Counted from the first letter of the stretch, positions 7,462 to 16,650 are shown. The stretch is 64,000 nucleotides of DNA from Thalassotalea psychrophila (GCF_031583595.1 NZ_CP134145.1:2914001-2978000), one strand, 5' to 3'. Made by a program: numbers and translations. Notes: a model not told the origin generated them from the sequence alone.

Positions 7462-10065
7462 TTAAGCATTAGATTTAAGGAAATCGGTGGCGAATTTCTG
7501 AAGGACTCCACCGCCATCGTAAACTGAAACTTCTTCAGCTGTATCTAAACGACACTTCACTGGAATTTCAATTACGTCACCGTTAGCACGCGTCATAACA
7601 ACTGTCATAGCAGCACCCGGTGATGTAGTACCCACTACGTCATAAGTTTCACTACCGTCAATGTTATAAGTATGACGTGTTTCACCATTAACAAACTCTA
7701 ATGGCAATACGCCCATACCAACTAAATTAGTACGATGAATACGTTCAAAACCTTGTGAAACAATCACTTCAACACCCGCTAAACGAACACCTTTTGCTGC
7801 CCAGTCACGTGATGAACCTTGACCGTAATCAGCACCAGCAATAATGATTAATGGCTGTTTGCGCTGCATGTAGGTTTCGATAGCTTCCCACATGCGAGAC
7901 TCAGTACCTTCAGGCTCTATACGTGCTAATGAACCCTGCTTAACTTCGCCATTTTCGTCACGACACATTTCATTGAACAATTTCGGGTTAGCAAATGTTG
8001 CTCGTTGCGTAGTTTCATGATCGCCACGGTGAGTTGCGTAAGAGTTAAAGTCTTCTACTGGTAAACCCATTTTATGAAGGTAAGCACCAGAAGCACTATT
8101 AAGTTGAATAGCGTTTGACGGTGATAAGTGATCAGTTGTGATGTTGTCACCAAGAACCGCTAATGGACGCATGCCTTTCATGGTACGTTTACCCGCTAAG
8201 GCACCTTCCCAATAAGGCGGTCGGCGAATATAAGTACTGGCAGGATCCCAGTCATATAACGGACTTTCAGCTGGTTCAAACGCACCTAAATCGAACATTG
8301 GCGTGTAAACTTTCTTGAATTGCTCAGGCTTAACACTTGACGCTACAATTGCATCGATTTCTTCATCACTTGGCCAAATATCTTTCAAAGTAATGTCGTT
8401 ACCGTTTTGATCTTGTCCCAGTACGTCCTTTTCAATATCAAAACGCATAGTACCAGCAATTGCATAAGCTACAACTAATGGCGGTGACGCTAAGAATGCT
8501 TGTTTTGCGTGAGGATGAATACGACCATCAAAATTACGGTTACCAGATAATACTGCTGTTGAGTATAAATCGCGGTCGATTATTTCTTGTTGGATTTTAG
8601 GATCTAACGCACCACTCATACCATTACAAGTAGTACATGCGTAACCAACAATACCAAAACCAAGCTTTTCCATTTCAGGCAATAAACCGGCTTCTTCTAG
8701 GTAAAGTTTTGCAACTTTTGAACCTGGGGCGAATGAAGACTTAACCCAAGGTTTACGAACTAAACCTAATTCGTTAGCGCGTTTAGCAACAAGACCGGCA
8801 GCAACAACGTTACGTGGGTTAGAAGTGTTAGTACATGAAGTAATCGCAGCAATAATTACCGCGCCATCTGGCATTTCACCAGCAGCTTCTTGTGATTTAC
8901 AAGCATCTAAATCTTTAGCAATGTCTTTCGAGGCCAAATCAGCTGTTGCTAAACGACGATGTGGATTAGAAGGACCTGCTAAGTTACGACAAACTGTTGA
9001 TAAATCAAATTCGATAACACGAGGGTACTGCGCTTCAACTAAATCATCAGCCCATAAACCTGTGTGTTTCGCGTAAGTCTCAACTAATTTAACTTGTTCT
9101 GGTTCACGACCAGTGATCTTCAAGTAATCAATGGTTTGTTCATCAATGTAGAACATACCTGCAGATGCACCATACTCAGGTGTCATATTTGAGATAGTTG
9201 CTCTGTCACCAATGGTTAAACCTTTAGTACCTTCACCGAAGAACTCTAAGTAGCTAGATACTACTTTCTCGGCGCGTAAAAACTCAGTAATAGCTAATAC
9301 CATATCGGTAGCAGTAATACCTGGTTGGCGTTTACCGGTTAACTTAACACCAATAATATCTGGTAGACGCATCATAGATGGACGACCAAGCATTACAGTT
9401 TCAGCTTCTAAACCACCAACACCAATAGCAATAACACCAAGAGCATCAATATGCGGAGTATGGCTGTCGGTACCAACACAAGTGTCAGGGAAAGCTACAC
9501 CATCACGAGCTTGAATAACTGGCGACATTTTCTCTAAGTTAATTTGATGCATAATACCGTTACCGGCTGGGATAACATCAACGTTTTTAAATGCTGTTTT
9601 AGTCCATTCAATGAAGTGAAAGCGCTGTTCATTACGACGATCTTCAATTGAGCGGTTTTTATCAAACGCTTCAGGGTCAAAACCCGGAGCTTCTACTGCA
9701 AGAGAATGATCAACAATAAGTTGTGTTGGCACAACAGGGTTAACCTTTGCAGGGTCTCCACCTTGATCAGCGATAGCGTCACGAAGACCGGCTAAATCAA
9801 CTAAGGCTGTTTGGCCAAGAATATCATGACAAACAACACGAGCAGGATACCAAGGGAAATCGAGGTCTTGCTTGCCTTCAATGATTTGTTTTAATGAATC
9901 AGTTAAATCAGCAGGAGCACAGCGACGAACAAGTTGCTCAGCTAAAACACGTGACGTGTAAGGTAATTTTGCATAGCTACCCGGAGTGATTGCTTCAACC
10001 GCTGCACGCGTATCGAAGAAATCTATATTGGCACCAGGTAGGGGCTTGCGGTATTCATAGTTCAT
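7462..10065 (-). CDS. acnD: 2-methylcitrate dehydratase AcnD (Fe-S dependent)
   Basis: Aconitase-like enzyme that dehydrates 2-methylcitrate to 2-methylaconitate in propionate breakdown; it works together with PrpF and replaces the cofactor-free PrpD. The protein has the aconitase domains in order and the three [4Fe-4S] ligands: the cysteine in AAITSCTNTSNPRN and two in ACTTCNGMSG, followed by the C-terminal swivel domain (ADYGQGSSRDWAAKG). The start is set at the ATG at 10065 (MNYEYRKPLPG), which aligns with family N-termini and gives 867 residues; a 17-residue longer frame would need a TTG start. It is the fourth gene of the operon. Confidence 0.95.
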   Translation of the reverse strand: MNYEYRKPLPGANIDFFDTRAAVEAITPGSYAKLPYTSRVLAEQLVRRCAPADLTDSLKQIIEGKQDLDFPWYPARVVCHDILGQTALVDLAGLRDAIADQGGDPAKVNPVVPTQLIVDHSLAVEAPGFDPEAFDKNRSIEDRRNEQRFHFIEWTKTAFKNVDVIPAGNGIMHQINLEKMSPVIQARDGVAFPDTCVGTDSHTPHIDALGVIAIGVGGLEAETVMLGRPSMMRLPDIIGVKLTGKRQPGITATDMVLAITEFLRAEKVVSSYLEFFGEGTKGLTIGDRATISNMTPEYGASAGMFYIDEQTIDYLKITGREPEQVKLVETYAKHTGLWADDLVEAQYPRVIEFDLSTVCRNLAGPSNPHRRLATADLASKDIAKDLDACKSQEAAGEMPDGAVIIAAITSCTNTSNPRNVVAAGLVAKRANELGLVRKPWVKSSFAPGSKVAKLYLEEAGLLPEMEKLGFGIVGYACTTCNGMSGALDPKIQQEIIDRDLYSTAVLSGNRNFDGRIHPHAKQAFLASPPLVVAYAIAGTMRFDIEKDVLGQDQNGNDITLKDIWPSDEEIDAIVASSVKPEQFKKVYTPMFDLGAFEPAESPLYDWDPASTYIRRPPYWEGALAGKRTMKGMRPLAVLGDNITTDHLSPSNAIQLNSASGAYLHKMGLPVEDFNSYATHRGDHETTQRATFANPKLFNEMCRDENGEVKQGSLARIEPEGTESRMWEAIETYMQRKQPLIIIAGADYGQGSSRDWAAKGVRLAGVEVIVSQGFERIHRTNLVGMGVLPLEFVNGETRHTYNIDGSETYDVVGTTSPGAAMTVVMTRANGDVIEIPVKCRLDTAEEVSVYDGGGVLQKFATDFLKSNA

Positions 10066-10095
10066 AACGTTATCCAAAGAATAATGTTTAAAAGG

Positions 10096-10206
10096 ATTGG
10101 CCAAATAAATGGCCAATTCAATTTTTAATTGTTTATAAGTATCTTTATACCAATCCGTATAATGATCTGTTCATTGAGTAACTCATATATACAACATATG
10201 AGTTAC
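10096..10206. promoter_or_regulatory. two stem-loops in the prpC-acnD gap
   Basis: The 281-base gap between prpC and acnD holds two inverted repeats. At 10096-10117 ATTGGCC and GGCCAAT flank an 8-base AT loop. At 10178-10206 GTAACTCATAT pairs with ATATGAGTTAC across a 7-base loop, an 11-bp perfect stem. Neither is followed by a convincing T-run on the minus strand, so they are more likely processing, stability or protein-binding structures than terminators. Function is not known. Confidence 0.4.
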
Positions 10207-10346
10207 CCTTCGGGAATGCATAAAAACCTTGATAATTTCCAAAAATTTCAAAAAGATATGAATAACTATCTATTCAAAATTTCAGTTACTCTAAAGCTTT
10301 TTATATCATTCTCAATTGTTCACATCATTACGCGAACTGGTATTAC

Positions 10347-11471
10347 TTATCTTTCTGCTATAGGACCAACAGTACGAGGTTCAACGCCAGTGTAATCTGC
10401 ACTTGGACGAATAATACGGTTATTTGTACGTTGTTCCATAACGTGAGCTGCCCAACCAGTTAAACGTGAACACACAAAAATTGGTGTAAACAGTTTAGTT
10501 GGAATACCCATGTAGTTATAAGTCGATGCATGGAAGAAATCAGCATTACAGAATAATTTTTTGGTATCCCACATGAATTCTTCACATGCTACAGAGATAT
10601 CGTAAAGTGATGTGTCACCATTTTCTTGAGCTAGTTTTTCAGACCAAGCTTTAATTACTACGTTACGTGGATCAGAAGTACGGTAAACCGCATGGCCAAA
10701 GCCCATAATTTTTTCTTTACGAGCTAGCATGCCAGCCATTTGCTCTTTCGCATCAGCTGGTGATGTGAATTTTTGGATCATATCCATCGCAGCTTCGTTT
10801 GCACCACCATGTAATGGACCACGTAATGTACCGATAGCACCTGTAATACATGAGTACATGTCAGAAAGTGTAGATGCACATACACGAGCAGTAAATGTAG
10901 AGGCATTAAATTCATGCTCAGCATAAAGAATAAGAGATACATCCATAACACGTTTGTGTTGCTCTGAAGCTTCTTTACCCGTTAATAAACGTAAGAAGTG
11001 ACCACCTAATGAATCTTCATCAGTCATACAGTCAATTTTTACGCCTTCATGGCTGTAACGGTACCAGTAAGTCATAATTGCAGGGAATGCTGCAAGTAAA
11101 CGGTTAGCAGCAACACGCTCTTCTGAAAAATCATTTTCTGGCTCTAAGTTACCTAAGAAAGATGCACCTGTGCGCATAACATCCATAGGATGAGCATCAG
11201 CAGGAATACGCTCTAGTACTTCTTTAAGCGCTTGTGGTAAGTCACGCATCGCTTTAATTTCTGTTTTGTATGCATCAAGCTCTGCTTGGTTTGGTAAATC
11301 ACCATTGAATAAAAGGTAAGCTACTTCTTCAAATGTAGAGTTTTCAGCCAAATCAGCAACGTCGTAACCACAATAGGTTAAACCTGAACCAGATTGACCC
11401 ACTGTACATAATTTTGTTTCACCGGCGCTTTGACCACGTAGACCTGCACCACCAATTTTCTTCTCAGACAT
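10347..11471 (-). CDS. prpC: 2-methylcitrate synthase PrpC
   Basis: Condenses propionyl-CoA with oxaloacetate to 2-methylcitrate and CoA, the first committed step of the methylcitrate cycle. The 374-residue protein has the citrate synthase fold with the catalytic histidines in GPLHGGANE and GFGHAVYRTSDPR and the family signature EHEFNASTFTARVCAST. The short size and the N-terminus KKIGGAGLRGQSAGETKLCTVG are typical of PrpC rather than GltA. An AGGAAG lies before the ATG. It follows prpB by 60 bases in the operon. Confidence 0.96.
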   Translation of the reverse strand: MSEKKIGGAGLRGQSAGETKLCTVGQSGSGLTYCGYDVADLAENSTFEEVAYLLFNGDLPNQAELDAYKTEIKAMRDLPQALKEVLERIPADAHPMDVMRTGASFLGNLEPENDFSEERVAANRLLAAFPAIMTYWYRYSHEGVKIDCMTDEDSLGGHFLRLLTGKEASEQHKRVMDVSLILYAEHEFNASTFTARVCASTLSDMYSCITGAIGTLRGPLHGGANEAAMDMIQKFTSPADAKEQMAGMLARKEKIMGFGHAVYRTSDPRNVVIKAWSEKLAQENGDTSLYDISVACEEFMWDTKKLFCNADFFHASTYNYMGIPTKLFTPIFVCSRLTGWAAHVMEQRTNNRIIRPSADYTGVEPRTVGPIAER

Positions 11472-11531
11472 AATTTCTTCCTAATAATTTCTGCAATTTG
11501 TATTTAATTTAATTATTCAATTAACGTTTTA

Positions 11532-12422
11532 TTATTTATTTTTACCTTCCGAGAAAAGCGCATCTAGCTTTTGCTCGTAATCGTGGTAACCAAGGTAATC
11601 ATATAAATCCATGCGAGTTTGCATGTTATCAATTACTGCTTTTTGGTCGCCATCGGCTAATAATGTTTTGTAAACAAGTTCAGCGGCTTTGTTCATTGCA
11701 CGGAATGCTGATAACGGGTAAAGCACCATTGCACAGCCCCACTCGCCCAATTGCTCTTTGTTCCAAAGTTCTGTTTGACCAAACTCTGTGATGTTCGCTA
11801 ATACAGGTACATCTAGAGCTTCAGTGAATGCACGGTAGTGCTCTTCAGTTTTAACTGCTTCGGCAAAGATACCGTCAGCGCCAGCAGCAACGTATGCTTT
11901 AGCGCGTTCAAGTGCTGCTTCTAAACCTTCTTGAGCGAAAGCATCAGTACGAGCCATGATGAAGAAGTCGGCATCTGTACGAGCATCAACAGCTGCGCGA
12001 ATACGATCAGCCATTTCTTCAGTAGATACGATTTCTTTGTTTGGACGGTGGCCACAACGCTTTTGTGCAACTTGGTCTTCAATGTGAACTGCTGCCGCGC
12101 CTGCTTTTTCCATATCACGAATAGTTTTGGCGATATTGAATGCTCCGCCCCAACCTGTATCGATATCTACTAATAACGGTAAGCTCGATGCACCAGTTAT
12201 ACGTTGAACGTCAGCAACAACATCGTTTAAAGATGTCATGCCTAGATCAGGTAAACCGTAAGATGCATTGGCTACACCACCACCTGACAAGTAAATAGCT
12301 TGATGTCCAAGTTGTTCAGCCATCATTGCGCAATACGCATTAATAGTACCTACAACTTGTAGTGGTTTGTTGTTTTGTAGTGCTAAACGAAATTTTGCAC
12401 CTGGAGATAGTTGAGTTGTCAT
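11532..12422 (-). CDS. prpB: 2-methylisocitrate lyase PrpB
   Basis: Cleaves 2-methylisocitrate into pyruvate and succinate, the last step of the methylcitrate cycle. The 296-residue protein is a member of the isocitrate lyase/PEP mutase superfamily, with the Mg2+ and substrate residues in VDIDTGWGG and HIEDQ and the catalytic cysteine in [10 protein letters not shown]. It starts one base after the stop codon of the GntR regulator (TAATATG), so translation is likely coupled and the regulator is part of the operon. Confidence 0.97.
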   Translation of the reverse strand: MTTQLSPGAKFRLALQNNKPLQVVGTINAYCAMMAEQLGHQAIYLSGGGVANASYGLPDLGMTSLNDVVADVQRITGASSLPLLVDIDTGWGGAFNIAKTIRDMEKAGAAAVHIEDQVAQKRCGHRPNKEIVSTEEMADRIRAAVDARTDADFFIMARTDAFAQEGLEAALERAKAYVAAGADGIFAEAVKTEEHYRAFTEALDVPVLANITEFGQTELWNKEQLGEWGCAMVLYPLSAFRAMNKAAELVYKTLLADGDQKAVIDNMQTRMDLYDYLGYHDYEQKLDALFSEGKNK

Positions 12423-12423
12423 A

Positions 12424-13107
12424 TTATTCAGTTTCCTGTTCTAGTTTTCTTTCGATATTTTTGCGCGATGCAGCAATGTGGCGACGCATTAGCATTTCTG
12501 CTAATTCACCATCTCTGTCAGCTATCGCATGTAAAATTGCTTTGTGTTCACCATATGCACGACTTGCACGTGGACTGTTCATGCCAAATTGGCAACGATA
12601 CATACGCACAAGGTGATATAGTTCACCACAAAGAATATTGATTAATTGTTGATTGTTACTGCCTTGGATCACTCGATAATGAAAATCTAAATCACCTTCT
12701 TCTTGGTAATAAGCGATGCCATCTTGTAGTTGTTTTTCTTGGCCATGAGCGGCAAGAATGGTTTGCAACTCTTTAATTTCAGCATCTTCCATCTGGCTTG
12801 CAGCCAAACGACATGCCATGCCTTCAAGAGCTTCACGAACAATATATATTTCTAGTAAGCCCTTAGTTGTACACTCAACAACACGAGAGCCAACATTAGC
12901 TTTACGTTCTATTAAGTGGCATTTTTCTAAACGGTTTAGCGCTTCACGAAGGGTTGAACGACTTACCTGATACTTTTTAGCAAGTTCGGGCTCACTAATT
13001 TTACTGCCCGCTAATATCTCCCCTTCAACAATTTCATGCTGCATGGTTTCAAATATTTTATCGGCAGTAGTTACCGGTGCTTGTCTTGCTGGATTATTAA
13101 AGTTCAT
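12424..13107 (-). CDS. GntR-family regulator of the propionate operon
   Basis: A 227-residue FadR-subfamily transcription factor: an N-terminal winged helix with [32 protein letters not shown] at about 40-71, and an all-helical FCD ligand-binding domain after residue 85. As first gene of the operon it very likely controls it, as GntR-type PrpR proteins do in Shewanella and related genera, probably sensing a methylcitrate-cycle intermediate. The ATTGTCGACAAT palindromes upstream (13162 and 13233) are the likely operators, so autoregulation is expected. The ligand cannot be read from the sequence. Confidence 0.9.
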   Translation of the reverse strand: MNFNNPARQAPVTTADKIFETMQHEIVEGEILAGSKISEPELAKKYQVSRSTLREALNRLEKCHLIERKANVGSRVVECTTKGLLEIYIVREALEGMACRLAASQMEDAEIKELQTILAAHGQEKQLQDGIAYYQEEGDLDFHYRVIQGSNNQQLINILCGELYHLVRMYRCQFGMNSPRASRAYGEHKAILHAIADRDGELAEMLMRRHIAASRKNIERKLEQETE

Positions 13108-13161
13108 CGGACTCTATTTAGTTCTTATTGAGCGATTTTGTCATCGATTTGTCATAAACAA

Positions 13162-13244
13162 ATTGTCGACACTTTTGATTTACACCAAGATAATACGCCG
13201 ATTGGATATTAAGTCAAGACTAAAAAGGACGGATTGTCGACAAT
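13162..13244. promoter_or_regulatory. putative GntR operators ATTGTCGACAAT
   Basis: Two copies of a 12-base palindrome lie between the GntR gene and the divergently unrelated SpmAB gene. The copy at 13233-13244 is perfect (ATTGTCGACAAT); the copy at 13162-13173 keeps ATTGTCGACA. Their centres are 71 bases apart, about seven helical turns. The form fits the short palindromes bound by FadR-type GntR proteins, and the location 55-140 bases upstream of the regulator fits autorepression of the prp operon. Confidence 0.6.
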
Positions 13245-13350
13245 AAAGGCAAAAAACTAGTTAAATGATGCAAATATGTTATATTCAAGTGAATCATTGT
13301 CCGACATACAAGCGTTTGAATTCAGTATTTATTGGCTTTTGTGAGTAATA

Positions 13351-14580
13351 TTAGCCAAAGAACCAGTAACAGACACCAATACCAGCGCAAATACCACTAA
13401 CATCAGCAATAAGGCCACAAGTAATGGCATGGCGGGAATAACGAATACCAACACTACCAAAATATACAGCTAACACATAAAAGGTGGTTTCAGTAGATCC
13501 TTGCATTATTGAGGCTAACCGCCCAGCAAATGAGTCGGCACCATGAGCATTCATTGTTTCAATCATCATTGCTCGAGAGCCAGAGCCGCTTAATGGTTTC
13601 ATAAACGCAGTTGGCAATGCATCAACAAAACGAGTGTCGCCTCCCAGGTAAATAACTAAATTGCGTATACTGTCGACAATTAAGTCTAGTGCGCCACTTG
13701 CTCGAAAGACACCAATAGCGCAAAGCATAGCCAACAAATAAGGGATCAATTTAATACTGACCTCAAAACCTTCTTTAGCACCAATAATGAATTGATCGTA
13801 TACATTAATTTTTTTCAAATGAGCGATAGCAAGAAAACTGATCAACACAGAGATAATCAAAAAATTGCCCATTAATGAAGATTGGCTCGCTAACTGTTCT
13901 GCGGTTAACTGCGCTAAATAAATAACCAATGCGGCTACCAAGGCCATAGCACCACTAAGATATAAAAGTATGACACCTTTATATAACTTAATTCGTTGAA
14001 ACAGAGCGACTGAGACTAGCCCTGCTAATGTAGAAGCAAACGTTGCAAGAAGTATAGGAAGAAATACATCGGTAGCAACAGCTGCCCCCTGCTGTGCCCG
14101 ATAAACAAATACGCTTATAGGGAAGAGAGTAACTGAGGATGTATTAAGCACTAAAAAAAGTATTTGCGCGTTACTAGCGGTATCTTTTTTGGGGTTAATC
14201 TCCTGCAGATCACTCATTGCTTTTAAGCCTAGCGGCGTAGCTGCGTTATCTAACCCTAAAAAATTTGCCGATAAATTCATTGTTATTGAACCAAAGGCAG
14301 GATGATTTTTTGGAACCTCTGGCATTAGCCTAGAGAATAACGGTGAAATAGCTTGCGCTATTTTATTGACAATACCGCCACTTTCGGCAATTTTCATCAT
14401 ACCAAGCCAAAAGCTTAATATTCCAATTAAACCAATGGCAATTTCTACCGTGACTTTAGACATTGAGATAATACTAGTGAGTAGTGCTTCAAAAATTCCA
14501 GCATTGCCAAGAACAAGCCATTGATAAAGTGACACCACAAAAGCAAAAATGAAGAAAAACAACCAGATGATATTTAACAT
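13351..14580 (-). CDS. SpmA/SpmB-like nucleoside recognition (Gate) domain membrane protein
   Basis: A 409-residue inner-membrane protein with about ten hydrophobic segments. The first half matches the SpmA pattern (GLIGILSFWLGMMKIAESGGI, LSANFLGLDNAATPLGLKAM) and the second half the SpmB pattern (GAKEGFEVSIKLIPYLLAML, PTAFMKPLSGSGSRAMM, GSTETTFYVLAVYFGSVGI), so it is a fusion of the two Bacillus spore maturation proteins. In non-sporulating gammaproteobacteria the role is unknown; the domain is also found in nucleoside transporters. It stands alone, with a TGTCGACAAT match inside its coding sequence at 13671-13680. Confidence 0.85.
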   Translation of the reverse strand: MLNIIWLFFFIFAFVVSLYQWLVLGNAGIFEALLTSIISMSKVTVEIAIGLIGILSFWLGMMKIAESGGIVNKIAQAISPLFSRLMPEVPKNHPAFGSITMNLSANFLGLDNAATPLGLKAMSDLQEINPKKDTASNAQILFLVLNTSSVTLFPISVFVYRAQQGAAVATDVFLPILLATFASTLAGLVSVALFQRIKLYKGVILLYLSGAMALVAALVIYLAQLTAEQLASQSSLMGNFLIISVLISFLAIAHLKKINVYDQFIIGAKEGFEVSIKLIPYLLAMLCAIGVFRASGALDLIVDSIRNLVIYLGGDTRFVDALPTAFMKPLSGSGSRAMMIETMNAHGADSFAGRLASIMQGSTETTFYVLAVYFGSVGIRYSRHAITCGLIADVSGICAGIGVCYWFFG

Positions 14581-14723
14581 GAAAGAGCCATTTATTTTTT
14601 ATTATTTTAGTTACTGATTTAGTTAATATTTTTATAATGAAATATAAACAATGCAAATACCATAACATAAGAAACACGGTTATTTATACAACATTCACTG
14701 CAAAATATAATAACAAATCGAGC

Positions 14724-14772
14724 TGTGGATAAGCTGTGCCAAAGATGTACAGAACCTATAGATAAGCTGTGC
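14724..14772. repeat. direct repeat GATAAGCTGTGC with DnaA-box match
   Basis: The 12-mer GATAAGCTGTGC occurs at 14728-14739 and again at 14761-14772, a spacing of 33 bases (three helical turns). The first copy is preceded by TGTG, producing TGTGGATAA, the complement of the consensus DnaA box TTATCCACA. The arrangement looks like a paired protein-binding site upstream of the SpmAB gene. Confidence 0.45.
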
Positions 14773-14889
14773 AGAGCAAAATAAAACACCATCACCACAC
14801 ACTTGTAACGCATTGATATTAAAGGCATAAAAAATAATTTAAATTATTTTAAAAATCGACTGGACTTTAATCCCTCTTACACTACAATT

Positions 14890-15025
14890 AAAAGTCCAAG
14901 CAGCAAATTAATTGAGTTTTTATCTAGGAGATAACGAAAAACTCACTGCTTAAACAAATTAGCGCAGGCTCAACCTATTGAGCCATTCCCCTGAGCCTGA
15001 AGCGATTGCTTCAGGCCTTTTTTTT
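14890..15025 (+). ncRNA. candidate small RNA with three hairpins
   Basis: A rightward transcript is suggested by a possible promoter (TCGACT at 14856-14861, 16-base spacer, TACACT at 14878-14883) and a strong intrinsic terminator at 14996-15025. Between them are two more hairpins: 14913-14949, where TGAGTTTTT pairs with AAAAACTCA around an inner ATCT/AGAT stem with an AGGAG loop, and 14967-14984, GGCTCA with TGAGCC. There is no ORF of note inside and no gene upstream on this strand that would need the terminator, which favours an RNA gene of about 130 nt. I do not recognise the family; the start is an estimate. Confidence 0.45.
14996..15025 (+). terminator. strong intrinsic terminator
   Basis: CCTGAAGC pairs with GCTTCAGG around a GATT loop, followed by CC and a run of eight T. 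It ends the candidate small RNA; no protein gene on the plus strand precedes it for several kilobases. Confidence 0.8.
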
Positions 15026-15041
15026 GTTCGGATTTTGGGAT

Positions 15042-15180
15042 GTTAACTCGTTTCGGTTGCATGGAACTGGGCTCAGAGCGGTTTGGTTATATTAACTCGT
15101 TTCAGCTCCATGGAACTGGGGTCAGAGCAAACCCTATTTAAAAATAGGTTTGGTCTGACCCCGTATGTCTGCACCTGCTA
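15042..15180. repeat. tandem GGGGTCAG-family elements
   Basis: A degenerate half element (TTAACTCG at 15043, CATGGAACTGGGCTCAGAGC) is followed by a full one (TTAACTCG at 15092, CATGGAACTGGGGTCAGAGC, then the palindrome AAACCCTATTT/AAAATAGGTTT, GTCTGACCCC, and the tail GTCTGCACCTGCTA). The tail reaches the stop codon of the leftward glutathione transferase gene, so that TAG lies within the conserved end of the element. The hairpin is probably also that gene's terminator. Confidence 0.75.
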
Positions 15181-15813
15181 TAAATTCATAAAAGGATCTA
15201 AATCAACACCTATCTCCCTTGCTCTTTTAAACGCGGGTCTAGCTTGGAGTCTAGTTAAATATGCTTTGATTTCTGGCTTATAATTATCTGCTAAACCAAT
15301 TCGTTCACCAAAATTAAGCGCCATACCTATCGCGATATCAGCTATAGTAAATTTATTGCCACAAAGATATTCATTAGTTTTTAAGTGCTTTACCAAGCCG
15401 CGCATTCTTGAAAATAGCCATTGGCTATAATCTTCTACAATTTGCGTGCTTAAACGCTCACCTTGCTCTAAGTATTTATAGCGAAGTATTAATGCTAATG
15501 GAAAAGTATAAGTAGTATCGCTCTGGTAAAGATAATTCAGAAACTGACCATATTCTGGATGTTCAACAGGTATGGCTAACTGGTGTTGGTTATATTTTTC
15601 CACCAAGTAATGACATATTGCCGTTGATTCGGTTAAACAAATATCGCCATCTTCAAAAAATGGCACTGTACCCAACGGATTGGTATCTAAATAGTCTTTC
15701 TTTAAAAAACGAGGTGGAAAAGGTAGCACTTCCACCTGATATTTAAGTCCCATTTCTTCTAATGCCCACAATGCACGCAAAGATCGTGAGTCATAACAGT
15801 GCCATAATTTCAT
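15178..15813 (-). CDS. glutathione S-transferase family protein
   Basis: A 211-residue soluble protein with the two GST domains: an N-terminal thioredoxin-like domain (MKLWHCYDSRSLRALWALEEMGL, NPLGTVPFFEDGDICLTESTAICHYL) and a C-terminal helical domain (FTIADIAIGMALNF). The TESTAI turn binds the gamma-glutamyl part of glutathione. The substrate is unknown; family members conjugate or reduce electrophiles and peroxides. It follows tatD by 24 bases and is probably cotranscribed with it. Its stop codon falls inside the end of a GGGGTCAG-family repeat, so the final residues may have been shaped by that insertion. Confidence 0.9.
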   Translation of the reverse strand: MKLWHCYDSRSLRALWALEEMGLKYQVEVLPFPPRFLKKDYLDTNPLGTVPFFEDGDICLTESTAICHYLVEKYNQHQLAIPVEHPEYGQFLNYLYQSDTTYTFPLALILRYKYLEQGERLSTQIVEDYSQWLFSRMRGLVKHLKTNEYLCGNKFTIADIAIGMALNFGERIGLADNYKPEIKAYLTRLQARPAFKRAREIGVDLDPFMNL

Positions 15814-15837
15814 GGTCGTTTAGATCCTTTATTAAAG

Positions 15838-16605
15838 TTAAACGTTGAACAGGCGCTTGTAGTTATTAGTAGATAGCTTTGCTATTTGCTCAACTGTTTG
15901 GCCGCGTACATCAGCAAGCATTTTAGCAACTTCTACAACATATGCTGGTTGATTTTGCTTACCTCGGTGCGGTACTGGCGCTAAATAAGGTGAGTCAGTT
16001 TCGATCAAGAACTTATCATCAGGTACTTGGTGGGCAACATGACGTAATGCAGAGGCATTTTTAAAGGTAACGATGCCGGAGAATGAAATGTAGAACCCCA
16101 TCGCAATTGCTTGTTCTGCCATTTCCCAACTTTCAGTAAAACAATGCAACACACCGCCCACTTGTTCTGCGCCCTCTTCTCGCATGATATCTAAGGTATC
16201 TTGCTGAGCATCACGGGTGTGAATAATAATAGGTTTATTTAATTTTCTAGCCACGCGAATGTGTTTACGAAATGCATCTCGCTGTACTTCTTGTGTTTCA
16301 GGCGCATAGAAATAGTCTAAACCGGTTTCACCAACAGCCACTACCCTTTTGTGATCTGCTAGTGCTAATAGTTCAGCTTCATCTACCTTATCTTCTTGAT
16401 TTAATGGATGTACTCCACAAGATAATTGTACATTGTCATATTTTTCAGTTTTAGCAACCATGCTTGGGAATTCTTTGAGTGTTACTGATACACAAAGCAT
16501 ATTACTAACATTGGCTTCTTTGGCCGCGTTAACAACACCATCGAGATCGTTGTTAAAATCAGATAAATCGAGACGGTCTAAATGACAGTGAGAGTCTATG
16601 AACAA
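15838..16605 (-). CDS. ycfH: TatD-family metal-dependent hydrolase (YcfH)
   Basis: TIM-barrel metallohydrolase of the TatD DNase family. The metal-binding motifs are all present: FIDSHCHLDRLD at the N-terminus, the glutamate in VGETGLDYFY, IIHTRDAQ, LHCFTES, and the aspartate in IETDSPYLAPVPHRGK. Family members have 3'-5' exonuclease or D-aminoacyl-tRNA deacylase-like activity; the cell role of this paralogue is not settled. I place the start at the TTG at 16605, because GGAG lies six bases upstream and the protein then begins MFIDSHCHL like E. coli YcfH; a TTG at 16617 is the alternative. It normally follows pilZ directly; here a two-gene cassette intervenes. Confidence 0.9.
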   Translation of the reverse strand: MFIDSHCHLDRLDLSDFNNDLDGVVNAAKEANVSNMLCVSVTLKEFPSMVAKTEKYDNVQLSCGVHPLNQEDKVDEAELLALADHKRVVAVGETGLDYFYAPETQEVQRDAFRKHIRVARKLNKPIIIHTRDAQQDTLDIMREEGAEQVGGVLHCFTESWEMAEQAIAMGFYISFSGIVTFKNASALRHVAHQVPDDKFLIETDSPYLAPVPHRGKQNQPAYVVEVAKMLADVRGQTVEQIAKLSTNNYKRLFNV

Positions 16606-16650
16606 GGGTTGCTCCAAAAGGTAAAGTAAATTGCGGAAATTGTATCTAAA

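Larger units (their letters stand above)
14581..15177. other. intergenic region with candidate small RNA and repeats
   Basis: Nearly 600 bases without a protein gene. From left to right it holds: the upstream region of the SpmAB gene; a DnaA-box-like TGTGGATAA at 14724-14732 inside a pair of direct repeats; a rightward candidate small RNA ending in a strong terminator at 14996-15025; and a tandem pair of GGGGTCAG-family repeats running up to the stop codon of the glutathione transferase gene. Confidence 0.6.

Noticed and set aside
10066..10116. N-terminal extension of AcnD
   Set aside because: It would need a TTG start within a palindrome, and the ATG at 10065 aligns with family starts and gives the usual length.
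10129..10395. Small rightward reading frame between acnD and prpC
   Set aside because: It runs into prpC on the opposite strand, and its sequence is mostly the AT-rich gap with inverted repeats.
12362..12641. Rightward reading frames over the prpB-GntR junction
   Set aside because: They are antisense to two well-supported genes and lack start signals.
14724..14732. Replication origin
   Set aside because: A single DnaA-box match with no cluster, no dnaA-dnaN or gidA-mnmG neighbourhood and no AT-rich unwinding repeats.
14489..14828. Leftward small reading frames upstream of the SpmAB gene
   Set aside because: They overlap the SpmAB start in another frame or cover the AT-rich gap, with no ribosome-binding site or family resemblance.
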